Under the pieces are notes generated by a model that had not been told where the DNA came from, searched no databases, and was given only the letters and a program-made list of their open reading frames with translations. This document shows positions 1 to 4,103 of a stretch of 5,028 bases of DNA, in pieces. Position 1 is the first letter of the stretch; every line of letters begins with the position of its first letter. A program made the position numbers and the translations under genes. The DNA comes from Clostridiales bacterium. Its GTDB lineage: Bacteria > Bacillota > Clostridia > Oscillospirales > Butyricicoccaceae. The stretch lies in NCBI GenBank assembly GCA_019421385.1, contig JAHZFK010000077.1, positions 1-5,028 of the forward strand, in the 5' to 3' direction.

Positions 1-100
1 ACACCCGCTTGCCGCGCTCAGCCAGCGCCGCCGCGACCGACAGCGTCGTTGAAGTCTTGCCGACACCGCCTTTCAAATTCACAATGCTGATGGTTTTCAT
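1..100 (-). CDS. parA: ParA-family partition ATPase, N-terminal 33 residues only (cut by window edge)
   Basis: ParA-type ATPases bind DNA non-specifically when ATP-bound and, with a ParB-like partner, segregate low-copy plasmids, phage-plasmids or chromosomes. The visible residues begin MKTISIVNLKGGVGKTST, which is the deviant Walker A motif (KGGVGKT, residues 10-16) preceded by the usual beta strand, then the helix TTLSVAAALAERGKRV. The start is ATG at 98-100. A GGGGAGTGA ribosome site lies inside the last codons of the upstream gene, whose stop at 107-109 leaves only 6 bases between them, so the two are probably co-translated. The rest of the gene lies beyond position 1, so length, Walker B and any ParB partner cannot be seen. 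The same N-terminus also occurs in MinD/Soj relatives; next to replication genes, ParA is the best reading. Confidence 0.9.
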   Translation of the reverse strand, partial: MKTISIVNLKGGVGKTSTTLSVAAALAERGKRV

Positions 101-106
101 TTGCAC

Positions 107-370
107 TCACTCCCCATATTCCCGGTCGTACTCCTCCGGCGTAATCAGGCGGCAGTCTGCCGGGGTGTACAGCTTATCAAGGCAGACCAGCCGCAACACT
201 TCTTCGATCTTCACCTGCTGCAAAAATGTTTCGTACTCCGCGCCGGTCATTTCCTCGGCGTCCTCGTCGCCCAGCGTCAGGCAGACACCCGCAGGGCACG
301 GTGTGCCGAAATCGTCCTGCCCGAGGCCTTGCACCTCAAGGCAGAGACGAATCTTTTTCATCTTGCTCAT
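107..370 (-). CDS. Small acidic phage protein of unknown function (87 aa)
   Basis: I do not recognise a function. The protein is short and acidic, with a central DEDAEE stretch (about residues 35-40), a CPAGVC pair of cysteines (residues 25-30), and the ending TPEEYDREYGE, a C-terminal style I associate with small Firmicutes phage proteins. No membrane segment or signal peptide is seen. The start is ATG at 368-370, six bases after a clear GGAGGT (377-382). A second ATG at codon 4 is less well spaced. It lies 18 bases downstream of the dnaB stop and 6 bases upstream of the parA start, so it belongs to the same operon. It could be a small accessory factor of replication or partition, but only position suggests this. 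Confidence 0.75.
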   Translation of the reverse strand: MSKMKKIRLCLEVQGLGQDDFGTPCPAGVCLTLGDEDAEEMTGAEYETFLQQVKIEEVLRLVCLDKLYTPADCRLITPEEYDREYGE

Positions 371-388
371 ATATGTACCTCCATTTCA

Positions 389-1660
389 TCACGCAGATGC
401 GTCGGTTTTCTTCTCCATTTTCTTAATCTGGCGGGCGGCGGCAAGCTGCCCGTCCATGTATTCCGCAAAGCCCTGCGTCGAGCCGTCGAACGCGAGCGAA
501 AAGTCGCACAAGCAGCCTTCCTTGTTCTTGAGCACGCGCAGCTTGCGATCATCCATCGGCGAGTCCTCGTCCGGATCGATGTACAGCGCAAGCACCGCGT
601 CCGCGTCCTGCTCGATCTGGCCGGACTCGCGCAGATCAATCAATGAGGGCGTCGCATCGGCGCGATCCTTGCTGGCGCGGCTGAGCTGGCTGAGCGCCAC
701 GACAAGGATCTTGTGATCCTGCGCCATGGTATGCAATTCAAGCGAAATGTTGGTCACCTGCTCGGTGCGGTTACGCCCGGCGGCACGAATGAGCTGCAAA
801 TAGTCGATGAACACGATCCGGTGCTGCCGCTCCAGCGCGGTGGACAGAATATCCTGCACGCTCCACCCAGACGCGGGAATCAGCTCGAGCCGGCTTTCCG
901 TGATGTCCTTTTTCCACTTGGCAGCGCGCGTCCATTCGTCCTGCGTCATTTCGCGGCGGTTGATATGGCCGAAGTCGATGATGCACTGCCGCGCGACCAG
1001 TCGGTTGGTCAGCTTGGCTGTGCTGGTCTCCAGCGAGTAAAAGCCGACCTTGTCTTGCCGCCCCATGTGCGCCGCCATCTGCAAGGCGAGCGCGGTCTTG
1101 CCCGCGGACGGTCGACCGGCGACAATGACGAAATCGCCGTAGTCGGAAAACAGCCGATGATCGAGCTTGTCAAAGCCCCAGCTAATGAAGCGGCGTTTCT
1201 CGCCCTGCTCGCTGAAAAACTGCACGAGTGCCTGCTCCATCGTTACGACCTGCGTGCGGTTGCGCTCGCTCAGGATTTCGTTTGCCTGTCCGAGCAGCTC
1301 GCGCGCCTTATCGCTTGTGCGCACCTCTGCAAGCGCACCGGCGAGCGCCCGCAGCCGGGTGACGCGCGTCTGCTCCTGCATGGCGGATATGTAAGTGCGC
1401 CAGCCGAACGATGTCGGGGTGACCTCCATGCACTGCATCAGCAGGTCGTTATACTCCGCGCCGCACACGCCGCGGATTGTGACCGCGTCCACCGGTCGTC
1501 CGGCGGCAAACAGCTTGACCGCGGCATTGTACACCGTGCGCAGCTCCGGAATTGTGAAGTCCTCCGGCCGCGTAAGATGCAGCAGTTCACCTGCAATGGA
1601 TGGATCGACCAGCAGACAGCCGATCACGCTGTACTCAGCATCAAGAGTTGCCTTTAACAA
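389..1660 (-). CDS. dnaB: Phage DnaB-family replicative DNA helicase
   Basis: Hexameric ATP-driven helicase that unwinds the replication fork. The N-terminal domain (about residues 5-100, beginning DAEYSVIGCLL) is the DnaB N domain that contacts primase. The RecA-like core carries Walker A GRPSAGKTA (182-190), Walker B IVFIDYLQL (282-290), motif H3 ALSQLSR (322-328) and H4 LRESGQIEQDAD (343-354). At 423 residues it is slightly shorter than typical cellular DnaB, as in phage versions. The start is TTG at 1658-1660: the preceding in-frame codons are TGA-ACA, so no earlier start is possible, and GGAGGT sits 7 bases upstream. It overlaps the end of the initiator gene by 7 bases, suggesting coupling. 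The C-terminal KNKEG stands where E. coli DnaB has KQRNG with the arginine finger. A circular-replicon or phage helicase is certain by family; phage-encoded is inferred from context. Confidence 0.96.
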   Translation of the reverse strand: MLKATLDAEYSVIGCLLVDPSIAGELLHLTRPEDFTIPELRTVYNAAVKLFAAGRPVDAVTIRGVCGAEYNDLLMQCMEVTPTSFGWRTYISAMQEQTRVTRLRALAGALAEVRTSDKARELLGQANEILSERNRTQVVTMEQALVQFFSEQGEKRRFISWGFDKLDHRLFSDYGDFVIVAGRPSAGKTALALQMAAHMGRQDKVGFYSLETSTAKLTNRLVARQCIIDFGHINRREMTQDEWTRAAKWKKDITESRLELIPASGWSVQDILSTALERQHRIVFIDYLQLIRAAGRNRTEQVTNISLELHTMAQDHKILVVALSQLSRASKDRADATPSLIDLRESGQIEQDADAVLALYIDPDEDSPMDDRKLRVLKNKEGCLCDFSLAFDGSTQGFAEYMDGQLAAARQIKKMEKKTDASA

Positions 1661-2325
1661 TGTTCATACCTCCGTTCCTCTTTGGTCGGCTTGGACGGTT
1701 TGGGCGGCGTGGCGTTGCCGCTGTACTTGCCCTCGAGCACCTTGACAATGTTGTTCTCGTCTAGCAGCCAGTCGAAGTCAACACGCCAGCCTGTCTTGTT
1801 TTTGCCCCGGCAGAACTCACTCGACTGCGCGATGCGGAATGAGCTTTCCAGCTGCTCAGGCGTGATGCCCTTCTTGAACAGCGCGCGCACACTGCGCTGC
1901 CGCTTGTCGGTCAGCCGGATGCAAGGCGGCAGATCAACGCAGATCTGGTTGTACAGCTCCATGGCCTGCCGCGGCGTCAACTTATTTTCCTGCTGTCCGT
2001 CCTTATTTGCGTCTTGCTTATTCTTATTTGCCTGTAGTACTATATGTGTCTTATATTGTTCATCTAATGTTTCCCCCGTGGGGGACAGGTTGTCCCCGTG
2101 TGGGGACACCGTTTCACCGCTGGGGGACGGGGGTGCGTCCCCGGTGGGGGACACCGTTTCCCCCGTGGGGGACACCGTTTCCCTGAACGGGGAAACGCCT
2201 ATTTTTTCCGCGATAACCGTGTAAGACAGCGTCGTGTCCTTGGGTCTTTGGAGAGCTTGGCGGTCAGGATCAGACCGGCGTCGCGCAGCCGGTTGACCGT
2301 GTTTTCGAGTTCCCGCTTTGTCCAC
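1654..2325 (-). CDS. C-terminal part of frameshifted phage replication initiator (helicase-loader-like domain)
   Basis: This frame holds the linker and C-terminal domain of a replication initiator whose N-terminal half is in the overlapping frame at 2199-2513. Real coding in this frame probably begins near 2244 (PKDTTLSYTVIAEK); the 28 residues before that, from a GTG at 2325 with no ribosome site, are an out-of-frame shadow of the first half. Then come an ETVSPTG-type repeat linker (about residues 48-87), a polar Lys/Asn/Gln stretch (100-115), and a compact domain at 116-201 with LYNQIC, LTDKRQRSV, GWRVDFDWLL and KVLEGKY. That pattern is typical of the C-terminus of Firmicutes phage replisome organisers that recruit the helicase. 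It ends overlapping dnaB by 7 bases. Adding one base in the C run at 2242-2244 would fuse both halves into about 286 residues. Confidence 0.8.
   Translation of the reverse strand: MDKAGTRKHGQPAARRRSDPDRQALQRPKDTTLSYTVIAEKIGVSPFRETVSPTGETVSPTGDAPPSPSGETVSPHGDNLSPTGETLDEQYKTHIVLQANKNKQDANKDGQQENKLTPRQAMELYNQICVDLPPCIRLTDKRQRSVRALFKKGITPEQLESSFRIAQSSEFCRGKNKTGWRVDFDWLLDENNIVKVLEGKYSGNATPPKPSKPTKEERRYEHC
1668..1673 (-). promoter_or_regulatory. Ribosome binding site deciding the TTG start of dnaB
   Basis: GGAGGT on the minus strand lies 7 bases before TTG at 1660. It is embedded in the last codons of the initiator gene. An ATG at 1664-1666 is too close to this site and opens only an 8-codon frame, so TTG is the real start. 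Confidence 0.8.
1981..2068. other. AT-rich stretch flanking the iterons, candidate DNA-unwinding element
   Basis: This stretch is much richer in A and T than the surrounding coding sequence and contains repeated CTTATTT/TTGCTTATT-like words followed by TAGTACTATATGTG. It encodes the polar NKNKQDANKDGQQENK part of the initiator. Its position directly beside the GC-rich repeat array parallels the AT-rich segment beside the iterons in lambda ori. No function is proven; it may simply reflect a lysine/asparagine-rich linker. Confidence 0.4.
2069..2197 (-). repeat. Six-copy GC-rich palindromic iteron array, candidate replication origin
   Basis: Six imperfect units of about 20-25 bases follow one another at roughly 2069-2088, 2089-2110, 2111-2130, 2131-2155, 2156-2176 and 2177-2197. 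The plus-strand consensus is close to GTTTCCCCCGTGGGGGACACC; most units have a CCCC-GTG-GGGG palindromic core. The last unit is a perfect 8-bp stem (2176-2183 with 2190-2197) around a 6-base loop. They encode the ETVSPTG-like repeats in the initiator linker. Iteron arrays inside the initiator gene are known from lambda O and several Gram-positive phages. The origin role here is inference; expansion of a protein linker repeat is the alternative. Confidence 0.65.
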
Positions 2326-2513
2326 GGGAAAATGCGCGTCAGGCCGCGCAGGCTGTTGTACGACCAGTACCGCCCCTCGTGGTAGTTATGCTCATTGGCC
2401 GCGTTTTTCTCGCACCACGTCCAGAGCGCATACAGGAAGATCGCCTCACGGTCACCGCCGATTTTCTCATCCCTTAGCCAGCGGCTCAGTTCGGTGTTCA
2501 GGATAAAGTTCAC
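2199..2513 (-). CDS. N-terminal part of frameshifted phage replication initiator (winged-helix DNA-binding domain)
   Basis: Phage replication initiators of this kind bind the origin through an N-terminal winged helix. The motifs SRWLRDE, FLYALWTWC, HEGRYWSYNSLRGLTRIFP and LRDAGLILTAKLSKDP match the pattern of this family (basic winged helix, residues about 5-90). After residue 91 the frame runs into an arginine-rich tail (RTRRCLTRLSRKK) and a TAG at 2199-2201, whereas the overlapping -1 frame continues with a sensible KDTTLSYTVIAEK. I therefore read this as the first 90 or so residues of a longer protein. The start is GTG at 2511-2513, overlapping the previous gene's TGA by 4 bases, with GGGAGG 9 bases upstream. 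A genuinely truncated 104-residue DNA-binding protein cannot be excluded. Confidence 0.8.
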   Translation of the reverse strand: MNFILNTELSRWLRDEKIGGDREAIFLYALWTWCEKNAANEHNYHEGRYWSYNSLRGLTRIFPWTKRELENTVNRLRDAGLILTAKLSKDPRTRRCLTRLSRKK

Positions 2514-2917
2514 GCATCGCCGCCTCCCTTCTCGGACAGTACGCGTAGCGCATGCGCTATTTCCACGACGCAGGTGAGCAGATTCTCCAGCTCGGCCAGC
2601 GCCGCACTGACATCCAGTGTGGGTGATAGGGCGTTCAGATTCGTTTTAGACATGGATGCAGTAAGCACCAATGGAGCAGCATTACTCCTCCTACGGTGCG
2701 GCAAATCTCCAGTTCGTATCAAATTCTCGATTTTGTTCCGAACCCGCTTCTCGGTCGTACCAACCGCATCCGCGAGCACAGCATAATCACGCACACCAGC
2801 AGCATATAGCTCAAGCAACTTTGCCAACTGCGCTGGCTCCCAGCGCTCAACCCTTTTTCTGCTTGGTTTCGGTGGCGTTGGAATATGGACAGTACGCGGC
2901 ATATTTTCGATACTCAC
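2510..2917 (-). CDS. Myb/SANT-like helix-turn-helix DNA-binding phage protein (135 aa)
   Basis: A basic, proline-rich N-terminus (residues 7-24) is followed by a three-helix DNA-binding-like segment, residues 25-72: RWEPAQLAKLLELYAAG, then DYAVLADAVGTTEKRVRNKIENL. The tryptophan at the start and the 'T-xx-VRNKI' recognition helix resemble Myb/SANT or sigma-70-region-4-like modules of phage regulators. Residues 101-130 form a probable leucine-rich amphipathic helix that could mediate oligomerisation. The start is GTG at 2915-2917, with GGAGGGG six bases upstream; an ATG five codons in has no comparable ribosome site. It overlaps the small membrane gene upstream and the initiator gene downstream by 4 bases each (GTGA), so it is translationally coupled on both sides. 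A role in early transcription or in replication control is inference. Confidence 0.8.
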   Translation of the reverse strand: MSIENMPRTVHIPTPPKPSRKRVERWEPAQLAKLLELYAAGVRDYAVLADAVGTTEKRVRNKIENLIRTGDLPHRRRSNAAPLVLTASMSKTNLNALSPTLDVSAALAELENLLTCVVEIAHALRVLSEKGGGDA

Positions 2918-3021
2918 CGCCGTCCCCTCCGCTCCATCGGCTGGGTGAGCCTGTCCACCAGCATGCCAAGAGCGAGGTAGACGCAGCCCACCCCGAGCAT
3001 AGCTAATAAAACGTAGATCAT
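2914..3021 (-). CDS. Small single-pass membrane protein (35 aa)
   Basis: From ATG at 3019-3021 the frame encodes MIYVLLAMLGVGCVYLALGM, then LVDRLTQPMERRGRR. Residues 2-22 are an uninterrupted hydrophobic helix with small residues; the C-terminal tail is strongly basic, so the tail probably faces the cytoplasm. The same frame stays open further upstream to 3297, but that part only mirrors the Xre gene at 3107-3574 and is not coding. A purine-rich leader (GGGGGAAAGGGAAAACAAA) precedes the ATG, giving a loosely spaced ribosome site. The stop overlaps the GTG of the next gene by 4 bases, which is the best evidence that it is translated. Function unknown; small phage membrane proteins can act in superinfection exclusion or host interference. 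Confidence 0.6.
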   Translation of the reverse strand: MIYVLLAMLGVGCVYLALGMLVDRLTQPMERRGRR

Positions 3022-3037
3022 TTTGTTTTCCCTTTCC

Positions 3038-3066
3038 CCCGGCGCGGCCCTCTTGACAGCGCCGGG
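3038..3066. repeat. Perfect 8-bp inverted repeat between the Xre gene and the small membrane gene
   Basis: CCCGGCGC (3038-3045) and GCGCCGGG (3059-3066) are exact complements around a 13-base loop, in the only sizeable gap (3022-3106) of the minus-strand operon. In the minus direction it is followed by GGAAAGGGAAAA rather than a U run, so it is not a standard terminator there. In the plus direction it is followed by CTTTTCC, a weak terminator at best. It abuts the purine-rich ribosome region of the membrane gene and might modulate its translation. Confidence 0.5.
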
Positions 3067-3081
3067 CTTTTCCGGTATCCT
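3053..3081 (+). promoter_or_regulatory. Possible plus-strand promoter antisense to the third Xre gene
   Basis: A consensus -35 TTGACA (3053-3058) is followed after exactly 17 bases by TATCCT (3076-3081), which matches four of six -10 positions. It points away from the membrane gene and into 3107-3574 on the opposite strand, where no convincing plus-strand gene with a ribosome site exists. If active, it would make an antisense transcript. The -35 lies in the loop of the 3038-3066 inverted repeat. Confidence 0.35.
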
Positions 3082-3106
3082 GTAAGTAAGTTCAATTTGT
3101 ATGCGC

Positions 3107-3574
3107 TCAGTCGCGGTTGCCGCCGCACTGGGCGCTTTCCTTTTGCGCCGCACAATCCAATTCGAGATATGTCGCCATGATCTCCCGCAGTTCTGCCATA
3201 ATTGCATCATGCAACGGGCGTTCATCAGACGTGATAACACCATCCTCGTTGATCTCAAGCAACTGATCCAGTCGACCCGTTTTGGCAAACTTGCCAATCA
3301 ACCGCACCAGACGCATCGTTGCCTGCTCCAGCGGTTTAGACTGCACCTCAGGTAGTACGCCGCCCAAATCACCCGCGGCGATATGCTGGTAGCACAGATA
3401 CGGAAAATCGTAAAGCTGTGCCATGCGTAAAACCGTGCTATCTGGCGGCCGTCGGCGATCCTGCTCATACGCACCGAGACTCTCAACCGAGATGTCCAGT
3501 CGCTCAGCGGCGTTTTCCTGCGTCAAACCTTTCAGCTCGCGCGCAGTTTGATAGATATTTCTGTATTTTGACAA
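3107..3574 (-). CDS. Xre-family transcriptional regulator with C-terminal extension (155 aa)
   Basis: Residues 6-60 form a Cro/CI-type helix-turn-helix: YQTARELKGLTQENAAERL, then DISVESLGAYEQDRRRP (recognition helix around 29-37) and DSTVLRMAQLYD. The remaining 95 residues are largely helical, with an LEQATMRLVRLIGKFA segment (82-97) and the acidic INEDGVITSDERPLHDAI (108-125). No peptidase active site is evident, so this is not a LexA/CI self-cleaving repressor. The start is TTG at 3572-3574, with GGGAGG about 9 bases before; upstream in frame a TAG intervenes and no ATG is available. It lies 38 bases after the previous Xre gene and heads the sub-block leading to replication genes. The target operator is unknown. 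The fold is certain; activator versus repressor is not. Confidence 0.9.
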   Translation of the reverse strand: MSKYRNIYQTARELKGLTQENAAERLDISVESLGAYEQDRRRPPDSTVLRMAQLYDFPYLCYQHIAAGDLGGVLPEVQSKPLEQATMRLVRLIGKFAKTGRLDQLLEINEDGVITSDERPLHDAIMAELREIMATYLELDCAAQKESAQCGGNRD

Positions 3575-3612
3575 ACTGGTTTTCCTCCCTTTTTCATGCT
3601 ATAATGCACCCA

Positions 3613-3834
3613 TCACTTGAACAGTGACAGCATTTCCTCTGCGGGCATGCCCAACACAGTCGAAATCCGGCGCAGTTCGTTAACCGTCAGATCGCCCGGC
3701 TGTTCCAATCGTCGATGCAACAGCTGCCGCGATACCATGATGCGCTTGGCAAGTGCGGTGTGATCCGGCAGCCCAGACAAAACACGATACTTCTCAATAT
3801 TTGCAACGAATTGCAGGTCACCCTGTTTGCTCAA
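3613..3834 (-). CDS. Small Xre/Cro-like DNA-binding protein (73 aa)
   Basis: A single helix-turn-helix domain spans almost the whole protein: VANIEKYRVLSGLPDHTALAK (9-29), then RIMVSRQLLHRRLEQPGDLTV (30-50) and NELRRISTVLGMPAEEMLSLF. The size suits a Cro-like dimeric regulator. The start is TTG at 3832-3834, one base beyond the TAA (3836-3838) of the preceding Xre gene. The AGGAGGTGA ribosome site lies within the end of that gene, so translation is coupled. Near its stop, TCACT-tgaac-AGTGA (3613-3627) forms a short imperfect palindrome that could be a regulator site. Confidence 0.82.
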   Translation of the reverse strand: MSKQGDLQFVANIEKYRVLSGLPDHTALAKRIMVSRQLLHRRLEQPGDLTVNELRRISTVLGMPAEEMLSLFK

Positions 3835-3835
3835 C

Positions 3836-4036
3836 TTAACTCACCTCCTTTTTCGTTTCATACAGTTCGTCGGTCGTGCAACCGAGGAAGGCGGCAAGCT
3901 CAGGCATCACCTGACAGGGCGGGTACACACCCTCCTGCTCCCATCTGACGACCGTCGGCTGAGATACACCAAAGTGCGCCGCAAGCTCAATCTGCTTGAT
4001 GCCGCGCTCTTCGCGGTATCGCTTGATGGTTCTCAT
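3836..4036 (-). CDS. Small Xre/Cro-like repressor, first gene of the early operon (66 aa)
   Basis: A compact helix-turn-helix protein: TIKRYREERGIKQIELAAHF, then GVSQPTVVRWEQEGVYPPCQ and a C-terminal helix LAAFLGCTTDELYE. SQPTVVRWEQ is the classic recognition helix of Cro/CI-like proteins. I choose ATG at 4034-4036, five bases after AAGGGGTGA (4042-4050); a GTG at 4043-4045 (adding three residues) would lie inside that ribosome site. The gene starts just below the symmetric operator at 4063-4092, divergent from the DUF4145 gene, so it is the most likely protein to bind that operator and control both directions (inference from position). It is followed one base later by the next Xre gene. Confidence 0.87.
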   Translation of the reverse strand: MRTIKRYREERGIKQIELAAHFGVSQPTVVRWEQEGVYPPCQVMPELAAFLGCTTDELYETKKEVS

Positions 4037-4041
4037 ATTTT

Positions 4042-4050
4042 TCACCCCTT
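4042..4050 (-). promoter_or_regulatory. Ribosome binding site deciding the ATG start at 4036
   Basis: AAGGGGTGA on the minus strand is five bases before ATG at 4034-4036. The GTG three codons earlier overlaps this site and so is unlikely to be used. Confidence 0.65.
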
Positions 4051-4051
4051 G

Positions 4052-4081
4052 CTGGCATTTTTCTTTCCCTTATGGTAGAAT
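4052..4081 (+). promoter_or_regulatory. Promoter for the DUF4145 gene (extended -10)
   Basis: TAGAAT (4076-4081) matches five of six -10 positions and is preceded by TG-G, an extended -10. CTGGCA at 4052-4057, 18 bases upstream, is a partial -35. Initiation would be near 4088, giving a leader of about 16 bases before ATG at 4104. The -10 sits in the centre of the inverted repeat, so a bound repressor would block it. Confidence 0.55.
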
Positions 4082-4092
4082 TTAAGGGAAAG
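4063..4092. promoter_or_regulatory. Perfect 10+10 bp inverted repeat, operator of the divergent switch
   Basis: CTTTCCCTTA (4063-4072) and TAAGGGAAAG (4083-4092) are exact complements separated by ten bases, TGGTAGAATT. The centre contains the plus-strand -10 element, and the right arm overlaps the ribosome-site region (AAAGGA) of the DUF4145 gene. The element lies in the short gap between the divergent Xre and DUF4145 genes. Long dyads with helical-turn spacing are typical targets for dimeric Cro/CI-like proteins. Binding is inferred, not shown. Confidence 0.75.
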
Positions 4093-4101
4093 GATGTGTA
4101 A
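4072..4101 (-). promoter_or_regulatory. Possible promoter for the minus-strand early operon
   Basis: On the minus strand TTACAC (4096-4101) and TACCAT (4072-4077) are separated by 18 bases; each matches four of six consensus positions. The -10 falls within the operator. This is the only reasonable pair I see upstream of the first Xre gene, but it is weak and might need an activator. Confidence 0.35.
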
Positions 4102-4103
4102 TA

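Noticed and set aside
9..716. Plus-strand open frame of 235 codons at the left edge
   Set aside because: It is antisense to parA, the 87-residue gene and the dnaB C-terminus; Ser/Arg/Pro-rich with no domain.
713..1657. Long plus-strand open frame of 314 codons
   Set aside because: It lies wholly antisense to dnaB, whose Walker and H4 motifs are clear. Its composition is that of a GC-rich mirror frame, with no ribosome site or recognisable domain.
2069..2197. CRISPR-like array
   Set aside because: Units are adjacent, without unique spacers, palindromic and in coding frame; they fit iterons or a protein linker repeat.
1682..2224. Plus-strand open frame across the iteron array
   Set aside because: It mirrors the initiator C-terminal frame; cysteine/serine-rich with no ribosome site or recognisable motif.
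3038..3071. Rho-independent terminator
   Set aside because: The stem is strong, but the U run is absent in the minus direction and only four bases long in the plus direction, and the operon continues through it.
3022..3297. Upstream extension of the small membrane protein frame to a 127-residue protein
   Set aside because: This part is the shifted shadow of the Xre gene at 3107-3574; only the last 35 codons are hydrophobic and independent.
3101..3355. Plus-strand open frame just downstream of the possible antisense promoter
   Set aside because: No ribosome site precedes its ATG and it is antisense to a clear Xre domain; the promoter, if real, more likely makes a non-coding transcript.
3568..3605. 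TTGACA and an extended -10 TATAAT on the plus strand between two Xre genes
   Set aside because: The two hexamers are 26 bases apart, too far for one promoter, and no plus-strand gene follows. The TATAAT alone with TG-C is possible but unsupported.
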